Source of the DNA: a virus | IMG/VR virus record: IMGVR_UViG_3300032315_001089 | Location: 1-32,036 of that record | Reading direction: 5' to 3' (one strand) | DNA length: 32,036 bases | Part shown: one piece after another, positions 1-8,341 of the stretch | Numbering within the stretch: position 1 is the stretch's first letter | Layout of the letters: each line of letters starts with the position of its first letter | The notes under the pieces: generated by a model | The model's database searches: none | Told to the model about the DNA's origin: nothing | What the model saw: only the letters and a program-made list of their open reading frames with translations | Translations under genes and position numbers: made by a program

Positions 1-58
1 GGTGTAGGTGTAGGTGTAGGTGAAGGACTAGCAGGACTAGCAGGACTAGCAGGACTAG
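1..58. repeat. Short tandem repeats coding for Pro/Ser/Thr stalk
   Basis: Plus-strand bases show ggtgta units about three times followed by a 9-base unit containing ggactagca about three times. Read on the minus strand these encode S-P-A triplets then T-P dipeptides. The array runs off the left edge, so its full length is unknown. Such repeats can change copy number by slippage. Confidence 0.8.
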
Positions 59-374
59 GTGTGCCAAAGCATTCTAAAGTAGCTATATATCCGTCATATG
101 GTCCTTCTTGTCCGGGGGGTACGCAGGAACAACCCTCTGCACATGTGTCGCTAAGAAAAATCCAACTTTCACTTTCCCCATTCCATTGATAAGTGCAATT
201 ACCTGAGCAAGATCCAAAGCTTAAAAAATCTTCTCCATATTCTGTTTTAACTTGAGTCGAAGAATCAATATCAAATTTTGGAATTTCCTTTACAGGTGTG
301 AAATTAGGCGTAATTTCTGAACCTGAGTCATTATCTTCAGAATAAATTGTCTTATTTTTAAAGATATCTGTCAT
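1..374 (-). CDS. Cys-rich, Pro/Ser/Thr-rich distal tail protein (partial, C-terminus outside window)
   Basis: The reading frame opens at ATG 374 and stays open to the window edge, so only about 124 N-terminal residues are seen. Residues 1-55 are polar. Then comes a compact cysteine module with the order C-x3-C, a W-containing stretch, C-x3-C-x-C and V-P-P-G. After it the protein turns into low complexity: S-P-A repeats followed by S-P-T-P-T-P. A small Cys module followed by a Pro/Thr stalk is what is expected of an exposed appendage or linker protein. The start overlaps the stop of the PKD protein upstream (TAATG), and AAGG lies 7 bases before it, so translation is probably coupled. It is the most distal gene of the tail run in view. 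I cannot name a family; a fibre or adhesin role is inferred from composition and position. Confidence 0.6.
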   Translation of the reverse strand, partial: MTDIFKNKTIYSEDNDSGSEITPNFTPVKEIPKFDIDSSTQVKTEYGEDFLSFGSCSGNCTYQWNGESESWIFLSDTCAEGCSCVPPGQEGPYDGYIATLECFGTPSPASPASPASPSPTPTPT

Positions 375-1393
375 TATAAAACCTTAACTGGATTTGAAAC
401 TATGATTTTATTTACTTGGTTACCACGCAATGTTATCAACAAAGTAGGAGTATATGTCCCCGGTCTTTGATATGTATGAGTGGTATAATGTATATTTGGA
501 TTAGTTTGACTCTGGTTACCACCATCTTCAAACACCCAAAATCTTTCGATAATATCTCCACCAGACTGATCCACCAAATTGAAAACAGTAGGTTCGATAT
601 TAAGCTTATTTGCCGTTAAAACAGAATAACCTACACTTGGCGTTGCATATAAAAACAAACTTGGGATATTGTTAGAAACAGTGATATAACTTTTCTTTAA
701 AACAACGCCTTGCGCTCCCAAATTTGTGACTACTCTTAATTTAATATCAAAAGTACCTTCGCTTATAAAAGTATGTGTGGGGTTTTTCTCAAGACTCGTT
801 CCACCATCACCAAAATCCCAGAAAAATTTATTGGCAATAATATTACTGAAATTTTGGAATTTAACTGTTAAAGGTGCCGATCCATTTAAAGGATAACCCC
901 TAAAAAGAGGCTTAGGTGATAAAAACTTAATTTCTTGTTGCTTCAGAATATTATTAAGCGAACCGCTTGCTGGACTTTCTACCGTTCCTAATGTGTTTTC
1001 TATTTTTATAACAGCATCTTTAATGCTATTGTGATGATCCGCAAACACACCTCCTATTATTTGAGCACCAACTGCCCAGTTTGTTTGCCTAGATCCTGCA
1101 AAACCACGAACTAAATTGCTAAATGTTTGATTTGTTTTTCTTTCGTAATAAACATATTCAGGAAAAGTTGCATACTTATCTTCCAGATTTATTCTCAAAA
1201 CTCCTTTATCAGGGAAAGCAGTAGCATCTTCCGCTATGATTAAATCAGATCCGTAATTTAAAGCTTGAGTTAATACTGTTTCGCTGTTATTCTTTGCAAA
1301 ATAAAGGGTTTCGTAGCTATCAATAGCTTCTGGGAATATGGATAAATCTCCAGCGATATACCCTAAATCATAACTACTGAGTTTGCTGACCAT
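374..1393 (-). CDS. PKD-domain baseplate/tail fibre-like protein
   Basis: 339 residues. The first 150 or so form an N-terminal region with the pattern G-V-F-A-D-H-H-N-S-I-K-D-A, which resembles baseplate-attachment regions of fibre proteins in T4-like phages. Two PKD (immunoglobulin-like beta sandwich) domains follow. The first carries the classical F-W-D-F-G-D-G-G signature and T-H-T-F near residues 190-210; the second is degenerate (F-W-V-F-E-D-G-G) and ends with H-T-Y and G-T-Y. PKD domains in virion proteins usually bind surface carbohydrate or act as spacers. The start lies 20 bases inside the upstream coiled-coil gene, with AAGGAAAGG about 11 bases before ATG. The domain call is firm; the receptor-binding role is inference. 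Confidence 0.8.
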   Translation of the reverse strand: MVSKLSSYDLGYIAGDLSIFPEAIDSYETLYFAKNNSETVLTQALNYGSDLIIAEDATAFPDKGVLRINLEDKYATFPEYVYYERKTNQTFSNLVRGFAGSRQTNWAVGAQIIGGVFADHHNSIKDAVIKIENTLGTVESPASGSLNNILKQQEIKFLSPKPLFRGYPLNGSAPLTVKFQNFSNIIANKFFWDFGDGGTSLEKNPTHTFISEGTFDIKLRVVTNLGAQGVVLKKSYITVSNNIPSLFLYATPSVGYSVLTANKLNIEPTVFNLVDQSGGDIIERFWVFEDGGNQSQTNPNIHYTTHTYQRPGTYTPTLLITLRGNQVNKIIVSNPVKVL

Positions 1394-1982
1394 TTACCAG
1401 AAGACCTTTCCTTTTATTCACTAGATCTAGAAAATTGCTTTTTAATTTGCTAGAATTATCCAGTTGTAATATTGATCGGACCAATTCTTTATTTACAGGG
1501 TTTCCAAGTAAAAAATCCAAATTTAATTCATTGGAAAATTTATTTTCAAAATATTCAAATTGTGCTGCATCATCAGTCCATTTTTTTATCTCATGTTTTG
1601 CTTCTATTTTGCTAAAAATATCCAATAATTTTTCACATTCGTCTTTATAATTTTTTTTATTTTCCAACAATTTATTGTGATTTATTTCTAAGTTTTTTAA
1701 ACTTCTTTCTAACTTCCTCACCAAGAATGGTGTTTTTCTTGTGTTCTTTTCCTTTTCCTCTTCAATTTCTATTCTTTTTATCTCTATATCATCAAGAACA
1801 TTTTCTATTTCCATTTCCAAATTACCAAGACTTTCATATCTTGTTTTAAGCTCACGAACGCATTGCCACGCTTGTGCGCTAGGACTTAGTTCTTTTCCAA
1901 CAATGAATTTTTCTATTTGAAAATCACTATGCCTGTTAACAACAAGATCTTTGTCAAGTATTTCTTTTATTTTATTTAACAT
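1374..1982 (-). CDS. Coiled-coil protein in tail operon
   Basis: 202 residues, highly charged. Residues roughly 50-130 are rich in E, K, L and I with heptad-like spacing and few prolines or glycines, indicating a long helical coiled coil. No membrane segment or catalytic motif is visible. It sits between two fibre-like genes in the distal baseplate block and its 3' end overlaps the PKD gene by 20 bases. A structural or assembly-chaperone role in building the fibres is reasonable but not shown. No Shine-Dalgarno is present; TATTCT lies exactly 5 bases before the ATG. Confidence 0.6.
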   Translation of the reverse strand: MLNKIKEILDKDLVVNRHSDFQIEKFIVGKELSPSAQAWQCVRELKTRYESLGNLEMEIENVLDDIEIKRIEIEEEKEKNTRKTPFLVRKLERSLKNLEINHNKLLENKKNYKDECEKLLDIFSKIEAKHEIKKWTDDAAQFEYFENKFSNELNLDFLLGNPVNKELVRSILQLDNSSKLKSNFLDLVNKRKGLLVNGQQTQ

Positions 1983-1999
1983 ATATTAGAATAGTAATG

Positions 2000-2785
2000 T
2001 TAATCAAGAGGCAAATCAAAGTCTATTCTAATTATGTCGTTTGCAGTTATTGCGTTATCTAAAACAAATCCTGTTCTACTGTCGTTTTCTGTATATCCAT
2101 TCAGTTTATAAGAGCTTGTTGCCAAAGGAGTAGGAACATAAATCAAAGAACCATCACTATAAATTCTAACACCATTGATATAAACTCTTAAAGATCCAAT
2201 TTCATAAGGAACATTTAGACCTGTAATATAGTTTAAATAGTTTGGAGTTAAGTTTGCAGATTGTGGTTCTACACCATAGAAATGCCTGTGAGCATTTTGT
2301 AAACCAACAGCAACTTCTGCGGTAATAATATTCGGTTCGATAACATTAAAGCTAATTGTAGTAGAATTTTTAAAAACTACAGGTCCGCTATTAAAGAAAG
2401 CTACTTGACTTATTTGATCAACTTGAATCGTGACATTTGTCGCTTCATCAGAAATAAGAGCTAATTTTTCACGCTCAGATAACAACATTCTAACATAATC
2501 TAAGCCATCATAAGATCCGTCAGTGTGAGAACCTATATTATGTAAAGCTTCATTAATTTTTGTGGTTTTTAAATTACCATTTGGTTCTAAAGATTGATCT
2601 AATCTTGCAGCCAATGTGCCAGCTGTTCCAATTGCTGATTCTAAAATAGATGTATTAGTATCAACAGCACTATTAATGATCTCGTCTCTTTGAACAAGAG
2701 CATTGATTGGAAGATTATCAACTTGATAAAAATATGGCTGTAATGGTTGATAACTTGGAACAGCAATTATACTAATATCTGGCAT
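2000..2785 (-). CDS. Putative baseplate-attached fibre/structural protein
   Basis: 261 residues. The N-terminal part (F-Y-Q-V-D-N-L-P-I-N, then Q-R-D-E-I-I-N-S-A-V-D) precedes a helical segment and a H-T-D-G-S-Y-D-G-L-D-Y region. The C-terminal third is beta-rich with G-S-L-R-V-Y-I-N-G-V-R-I, the kind of strand pattern found in phage fibre and carbohydrate-binding modules. There is no signal peptide or membrane helix. It is 20 bases downstream of the next structural gene and 17 bases upstream of the coiled-coil gene. No good Shine-Dalgarno precedes the ATG. A fibre-type role is assigned from composition and neighbours, not from a named domain. Confidence 0.6.
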   Translation of the reverse strand: MPDISIIAVPSYQPLQPYFYQVDNLPINALVQRDEIINSAVDTNTSILESAIGTAGTLAARLDQSLEPNGNLKTTKINEALHNIGSHTDGSYDGLDYVRMLLSEREKLALISDEATNVTIQVDQISQVAFFNSGPVVFKNSTTISFNVIEPNIITAEVAVGLQNAHRHFYGVEPQSANLTPNYLNYITGLNVPYEIGSLRVYINGVRIYSDGSLIYVPTPLATSSYKLNGYTENDSRTGFVLDNAITANDIIRIDFDLPLD

Positions 2786-2805
2786 GGTAAAATATTTAGT
2801 CTAAA

Positions 2806-3276
2806 TCACAGTAAATTTACTCGCCAGTTCCAAATAATTTGAATATCAGATGTTTTTGACAAAGGCGCAAAGGTTGCCATTGAATACAAAATGTCATTAT
2901 TTAACACTAAAGCCATTTCTGACAAATCATATCCATTAGCATCATCAAACCCAAGAACAGATGTAAAAGTTACTTGTGTAGTGTTAGTTGCATCAATACT
3001 GGCAACAACAGGCTTACTTGCCCTAGTCAATCCAAACAAACCAGTTCTATCTGCATCAACATATCTTGGAGTTCCACCATCAACTCCACCATCGCCAAAA
3101 ATCATTCTTGAAATATATTGCTGATAGCTAGCACCAATTTTATTTGCTAAAACCTTTACTAATTCCGCTCTTCCACCCACAAGAACAGCGTTTTTGAAAT
3201 CAATGACACTTTCTTCGCCATTTTTATTGGTAATTTTAACAGTCACATGACCATAGCATTTTGATGTATCGTTCAT
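2806..3276 (-). CDS. Putative baseplate/tail structural protein
   Basis: 156 residues. A conserved-looking core reads Y-I-S-R-M-I-F-G-D-G-G followed by T-P-R-Y-V-D-A-D-R-T-G-L-F-G, then a beta-rich half ending S-K-T-S-D-I-Q-I-I-W-N-W-R. I have the impression that similar small proteins occur beside tail-fibre genes of other phages, but cannot name the family. The start overlaps the stop of the 1033-residue wedge protein by four bases (ATGA), and GAAGGA sits upstream at good spacing, so the two are translationally coupled. Likely an appendage-attachment or fibre-associated virion protein. Confidence 0.6.
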   Translation of the reverse strand: MNDTSKCYGHVTVKITNKNGEESVIDFKNAVLVGGRAELVKVLANKIGASYQQYISRMIFGDGGVDGGTPRYVDADRTGLFGLTRASKPVVASIDATNTTQVTFTSVLGFDDANGYDLSEMALVLNNDILYSMATFAPLSKTSDIQIIWNWRVNLL

Positions 3277-6200
3277 ATTTTTCCTTCAACCTGTTTATTA
3301 TCTTTAGTTATAATAGTGTAACCAATACTTTCTTCTTGTATTGATACTGACTTTGGTCCATTGGTCAAAGCAGCCATTGCCATTGGAGAAGCATTACTTG
3401 TTTCATAAGTAATCAAATCATTGTTCGACCTATCAATAAACGGGAAATCATTGCCTAAAATAGTCACAGAATTCTCCACATATTGAATTAACTCATAACC
3501 AACAGAAGTGCCACCACTTAAAATCGTACCCCAGTCTTCAAATCTTCCAGAAATATACAAATAATCCGTTCCACTAATATTTACTTCAGAAACTATTGAA
3601 TAAAAATATGTAGAATTTATTTTTATTAAATAATTTTCTTTAAAAGTACTATCACGCAAAGCATTAGGATCATTTGGATCTGTAAATAATGGAAATGTCA
3701 AAGGTTTAGTAATAAGCATCTTTGCACAATTCAAATTGCCTGTATTATAAACAAGCCTTTGTAAAACTTTTCCACTTATTCCTGCCTGATCGCCACCATC
3801 ATATCCATCAATATAAAACTGATTGTCTACTTCTGGATATCCATCAATATAATATTGCGCCAAAGAAGAATCAAAGTAGAAATAATTGTTTTGGCTAAAA
3901 GTAAAATATGTTTGTATATTGTCGATTCCTGATCCTGAATCTACAACAACTCTGCCTCTTTTTTCAACATCATAAATTCCTTCAACCGATTCGACAATTA
4001 TATTACCATTTTGGTCTAAAATCTTATAACTCAATCCAGTGATCGATGTGTTACTCAATGTGCCATCATTGACCAAAATCAACTTATTATTAAATGTATT
4101 GGCAATTTCATATTCAAGTCCTGTTGAAACTATTTCAACTTTCCAAGCTGCTATCGCATTTCCATTGCTAACATCATGAACTGTCTTAATCGGATAATAC
4201 AAATAATCAACAGAACTGTCTGATATAGAAAAAACATTGTCTTGATAAACATCAAAATTTGTGTCTGCAAGAGTAACATTTGACAATATAAAAGTAAAAT
4301 CTGTTTGATTAAGAGGCTCGGTGATAGCTCCTAAAACTTCAACAATATTGCCTGTTGCATTTTGAACAGTATAATTACCACTATTAGCATGAGGAGATAA
4401 AATTTGCAAAAAAGTATTAGCTGGGTTATCAGTAATGCCTATTGTTTCTAAATTCTGAAAAGAACAAAACAATACAATATTTCGATTAAATCCTGTTGTA
4501 GTTCCAGATTCAATGCTAGTTGAACTTGCTAAAGCATTTCTTAAAACAGGAGTAATTATGTCGGAATAAGGATTAATGTTTCTTTTGAAAACATCGCTTA
4601 CTTCACCACTGATAAGAAACTCACTACCATTATATTTTATAAGTATCTGCCAACTTTCTTCTGCTGGCAACATGTAATCTTGTAAATAACCATTAAATTG
4701 CAAAGTATGCAAAATCGCATGGAAAGGAATATATTCAGCAATAATTTCCTGTGCTTCAGTCAATCTAATGTTTGATAAATCTTGTATTGTCAATTCTACG
4801 TTAAATCTAGAGCTAATCGTATTACGACAAGGCTCAACAAAGTTTTTGTCTATATCTTTTGGATTGTAACTGTCTCTTAACGATCCATTATACTCATCCA
4901 TGTTATAAGCTTGTTCAGAATAAGGAAATTCTGTTCTTATTTTCCCGAAAATAACAGGATCATAAAATGGATTTTTCACATTTATAATCATGTCAAACAA
5001 AGGATCTGCTTCTTCAATTACATGAGTATTCCAGTCCTTTTTAGGATATTCTATGTATCTTGTATTTCTGGTGTCAGCCAAAGGTAATGATAGAATGTAA
5101 TTATGAATTTGAATGGATTCATAATTTGGAAATTCTTTAATTTGATAGTTAATTTTTAAAATTGATCCTAAAGTGAGTGGATCACCTACATATTTCATGT
5201 AAGAAACGCCACTTGATGTATAAATTTCTATATTGCTCAAACTTACCGAATCGTATGACCCAATTACAATGTTTTCACCAACCACAGTAGCATAAGCAAT
5301 TTCTAAATCAAAATAATTGTTATTAACATCAAGGCTAACTTTTTCTAGTTGGAAAATGTTATCGCCAAGGTATGAAAAACTTTCTGTAAACGAATATTCT
5401 GTTCCTACCTGCCAAAGCTGAATAAATTTATTTAAAACAATTCCAGCATCATTTAAAGCTTCTTCTAAAGCTTTCATTGTTCCTTTGCGCTTGTTTAATG
5501 GGACAGCTTTCTTTATTTGCTTGCGCCATCTAGTTGGATCAGTACTTCTTAACTTCAAATTAAACAAATTAGCCAAATAAACTAACAATTGTTCTTGTAA
5601 AACATTTGCATCTAATAAATCAATTATTTGATTTACAAGATTCTCTATGTCTCTGAAACCAATATTAAGAGCTTGATTAAGTTTATCTAGAATTTCAGAT
5701 GTTTTATCACCTTCTGAATAAGTACTCTTATACATTTCAGGAAGATATCTTGTAAGCAAATCGTAATATTTATTTTCAGGTGTTCTGTGTGTTGGATTGC
5801 TTGTATAAGAAGCAATGTCGCTTGCTAGGTAAAAGCCTAAATGAGCACTAATAGTGTCACCAGATGGATTAGGTTTCCATTTATAGCAAATAAAGTAATC
5901 ACCTTCTCTTACGCCTAAAGCATCCCAATAAAAAGAAAATCTTCCATAAGCAAATTCTTCATTAGCAATTTTTTGAATTGGAGAATCTGTATTTGGTTGA
6001 CCTCTTACCCACAAAGGTTCAGTAGCACTACCTCGTTGATAAACAATGTTTGAACTTTGATAATAAAATGTATTTGTAACAATTGTTGATTGCCAATCTG
6101 CAAGAGCATTGTTTGCTAACCTAATGTTTTCCTCATTTGGATCATTGCAGGCTATATTTTTTAACACATAATATCTTGCTTCTAAATTTGTTTGAGAAGT

Positions 6201-6374
6201 TTGATTATCATATTCTTGTATGTTTGCAGAAGCATAATTTCTTTCAATGAAATAAATCGTAACGGTTTCTATCAAATAAGGGTCTTCGAAATAACACTTA
6301 TTTGCATCTGGAGTCAAAAATATAAATTCGACTCTATCGTTGACTTTCGGATTATCAGTATAAAATTTATTCAT
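3273..6374 (-). CDS. Baseplate wedge protein with phage tail protein I (Tail_P2_I) domain
   Basis: 1033 residues. Around residues 200-315 is a recognisable P2 gpI-type tail protein domain: Y-Y-D-L-L-T-R-Y-L-P-E-M-Y, a long helical stretch, then L-V-Y-L-A-N-L-F-N-L-K-L and a W-R-x-Q-I-K-K-A-V-P-L-N-K-R-K-G-T motif. In P2 and Mu-type baseplates this partner binds the baseplate J protein to make the wedge; the equivalent T4 position is gp7. Here about 200 residues precede the domain and over 700 beta-rich residues follow, far longer than P2 gpI and closer in size to T4 gp7. The gene directly follows baseplate J, overlapping it by eight bases, in the expected order. Functions of the long C-terminal part are unknown. 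Confidence 0.85.
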   Translation of the reverse strand: MNKFYTDNPKVNDRVEFIFLTPDANKCYFEDPYLIETVTIYFIERNYASANIQEYDNQTSQTNLEARYYVLKNIACNDPNEENIRLANNALADWQSTIVTNTFYYQSSNIVYQRGSATEPLWVRGQPNTDSPIQKIANEEFAYGRFSFYWDALGVREGDYFICYKWKPNPSGDTISAHLGFYLASDIASYTSNPTHRTPENKYYDLLTRYLPEMYKSTYSEGDKTSEILDKLNQALNIGFRDIENLVNQIIDLLDANVLQEQLLVYLANLFNLKLRSTDPTRWRKQIKKAVPLNKRKGTMKALEEALNDAGIVLNKFIQLWQVGTEYSFTESFSYLGDNIFQLEKVSLDVNNNYFDLEIAYATVVGENIVIGSYDSVSLSNIEIYTSSGVSYMKYVGDPLTLGSILKINYQIKEFPNYESIQIHNYILSLPLADTRNTRYIEYPKKDWNTHVIEEADPLFDMIINVKNPFYDPVIFGKIRTEFPYSEQAYNMDEYNGSLRDSYNPKDIDKNFVEPCRNTISSRFNVELTIQDLSNIRLTEAQEIIAEYIPFHAILHTLQFNGYLQDYMLPAEESWQILIKYNGSEFLISGEVSDVFKRNINPYSDIITPVLRNALASSTSIESGTTTGFNRNIVLFCSFQNLETIGITDNPANTFLQILSPHANSGNYTVQNATGNIVEVLGAITEPLNQTDFTFILSNVTLADTNFDVYQDNVFSISDSSVDYLYYPIKTVHDVSNGNAIAAWKVEIVSTGLEYEIANTFNNKLILVNDGTLSNTSITGLSYKILDQNGNIIVESVEGIYDVEKRGRVVVDSGSGIDNIQTYFTFSQNNYFYFDSSLAQYYIDGYPEVDNQFYIDGYDGGDQAGISGKVLQRLVYNTGNLNCAKMLITKPLTFPLFTDPNDPNALRDSTFKENYLIKINSTYFYSIVSEVNISGTDYLYISGRFEDWGTILSGGTSVGYELIQYVENSVTILGNDFPFIDRSNNDLITYETSNASPMAMAALTNGPKSVSIQEESIGYTIITKDNKQVEGKI

Positions 6375-7917
6375 AAGTAAAACTTACTGCTATGCTTTCA
6401 GGTCTAATTATTTCGAAATATCTAGCCCTAACAACTTTTCCGCTGTTATCAGGGTCGTTAGTTGTGAAATAAATATCGTATCGACTAGGTTGTTGCATAT
6501 CAGACAAAGCCTTGATAATATCAACATCCCTTAAATTTTGTTCATAATCCCAATTGTTGATTGAAAAGAAATTTTCTATTCTTGAAGAAATATTAAATTT
6601 AATTTCATCTTCAAACTTTTTGTAATATTTATCCATTACAACATTTACAGAAATATTTGATAGAATTATTTCTCCATCCAAAATGCTCAGATAATCTGTC
6701 ATCATTTTGCTTGAATTCATATATTCTGTAAATTCATACTTGAATTGACTCGAAGCTTTTGCTAAATCCAAATTGTTTACTTTGGCTAAAATATACAATT
6801 CAATTATATTAGAACTACAACCAGAATGCCTCAATACAGCATTCGTTTTACCCATAACACCATTGTAAGGCGTTTTAAACAAATTTGCATAATTTTTATA
6901 ATCACTACCAGAAACACATCGGTTTTGCGATTGATTGTAAATAGGAAGTTTATATCTTATATCTTCAATTGTATCGCCAGCATATCCAAATTCACCTTTT
7001 GTGTAATTTGTTAAGTTGACAACAGAACTGAAAATTTCACCCGGAATAGGCACTAAAGTTTGCGTGTTAACAAAGTTACTTACGATGTTACCAGCAGGAC
7101 CACCACCAACTCTGTAAACAACTTGAATCGTTGAACCGGTAGGAGGTATGTAGCCTGCTCTATTGTTGCCGAATATAATGTAAACTGAATAATCAGAATT
7201 ATATTCTATGCGATATTCTCTTCTTGGTGCCGATTCTGTGAAAAACTTAACTTGATCCCACTTTACACCATCAACACTGACACGAATAGAATCAAGCAAA
7301 ACAGGGCTATAACTTAACAGATATGCTTGATCAGTGCCGCCAACAGCATTGTAAATATCACTGTAAGTTCTTCCTTCTATGCCAACAATGTTACTGTTGA
7401 TAAGAGTCCCAGCTGTAATATAAATATTTTCATCATATATTGGTCTGTTTAAGGAATCAGATGGGAAAAGTTCTATAGTTGTTGTTACGTTGTTATTGAC
7501 TATATCAACTGGAAAAGGTGCCGGTATTTCTAAATCTACATTGTATGTGTTTTGAACTCTTGCAGACCATAAGCTTTTTCCAGCAATAGGTGGTTGTGGA
7601 TCAAAACCAACCAAACGAGCCAATCTGAGAGCATCTTCCAGTTCGGTTACAGTGTCAATAAACACTTCATTTGCTATTTGATCTGTTTTGAATGATAATG
7701 TGTCGGCAATAAATGCCCAGTTTTCTATCAACATTATACCTAATGAAGATTCAACAAAATCATTAAATTCAGTACCAAATTTTTCTTTAATGTATGAAAC
7801 CAAACGAGCTTTCATAGACCAAAAGTCTTGATTGGTGTAATTAAGCGAAAAGATTTGAGGTCTGCTGGTATTTGCGCCTAATTTATACGGTGTCAAATCA
7901 AATGGACATTTTTCCAA
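6367..7917 (-). CDS. Baseplate J-like wedge protein (T4 gp6-like)
   Basis: About 516 residues. The central part has the baseplate J hallmark I-I-F-G-N-N-R-A-G-Y-I-P-P-x-G-S-T-I-Q-V-V-Y-R followed by V-G-G-G-P-A-G-N-I. The N-terminus contains the usual E-N-W-A-F-I-A-D-T-L-S-F-K-T-D-Q-I-A-N-E helix. This protein forms the wedge ring around the hub together with the gp25-like and tail-I proteins, which flank it. No ATG is available near the 5' end. A TTG at 7917 with AAGGGGG five bases upstream, one base past the stop of gp25, is the best start. A further in-frame TTG at 7932 lacks a ribosome site. Confidence 0.9.
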   Translation of the reverse strand: MEKCPFDLTPYKLGANTSRPQIFSLNYTNQDFWSMKARLVSYIKEKFGTEFNDFVESSLGIMLIENWAFIADTLSFKTDQIANEVFIDTVTELEDALRLARLVGFDPQPPIAGKSLWSARVQNTYNVDLEIPAPFPVDIVNNNVTTTIELFPSDSLNRPIYDENIYITAGTLINSNIVGIEGRTYSDIYNAVGGTDQAYLLSYSPVLLDSIRVSVDGVKWDQVKFFTESAPRREYRIEYNSDYSVYIIFGNNRAGYIPPTGSTIQVVYRVGGGPAGNIVSNFVNTQTLVPIPGEIFSSVVNLTNYTKGEFGYAGDTIEDIRYKLPIYNQSQNRCVSGSDYKNYANLFKTPYNGVMGKTNAVLRHSGCSSNIIELYILAKVNNLDLAKASSQFKYEFTEYMNSSKMMTDYLSILDGEIILSNISVNVVMDKYYKKFEDEIKFNISSRIENFFSINNWDYEQNLRDVDIIKALSDMQQPSRYDIYFTTNDPDNSGKVVRARYFEIIRPESIAVSFTYE

Positions 7918-7918
7918 A

Positions 7919-8329
7919 TTAGCCCCCTTCAAACGGTATTGCCAAAACTAAATTTTCAACAATATTTATTTGCTCTGGATTTATATAGTTAATTCGCACC
8001 AAGACTCCATTCTGATTTGTTGAAGTTACGCCTCCATTTGTTTCAGACAAATTAGTCACTGTGATGGATTTAACTGTAATTCTTGGTTCCCATGTAGCTA
8101 TAGCATCTGTTATAGCAATAGATATTTCATTTCTTGTCGTCTCTGTATTAGGCTCATAAAAAAATTTGCGCAAAGGAGTACCAAACTGAGACAACATGAC
8201 CCTGTCACCCGGATTTGTCAAAATTAATTGAATCAAATCACTTTTTATATTCTTGGCTCCTATTTGACTATAGAAAAATCCTAAAGGATTTTTAGTAACA
8301 GGAAATGGAAAACCTTTCAAATCAGCCAT
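7919..8329 (-). CDS. Baseplate wedge protein, GPW/gp25 family
   Basis: 136 residues, the typical size of the family. It carries the GPW/gp25 pattern: I-K-S-D-L-I-Q-L-I-L-T-N-P-G-D-R-V-M, then F-G-T-P-L-R-K-F-F-Y-E-P, then an I-x-x-A-I-A-x-W-E-P-R-I-T-V segment. In T4 and related injection machines this protein joins the wedge to the sheath and helps nucleate sheath assembly. AAGGAG sits well placed before the ATG at 8329. It is immediately upstream of baseplate J, the conserved order in contractile tails. Confidence 0.93.
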   Translation of the reverse strand: MADLKGFPFPVTKNPLGFFYSQIGAKNIKSDLIQLILTNPGDRVMLSQFGTPLRKFFYEPNTETTRNEISIAITDAIATWEPRITVKSITVTNLSETNGGVTSTNQNGVLVRINYINPEQINIVENLVLAIPFEGG

Positions 8330-8341
8330 TTATTCTCCTTT

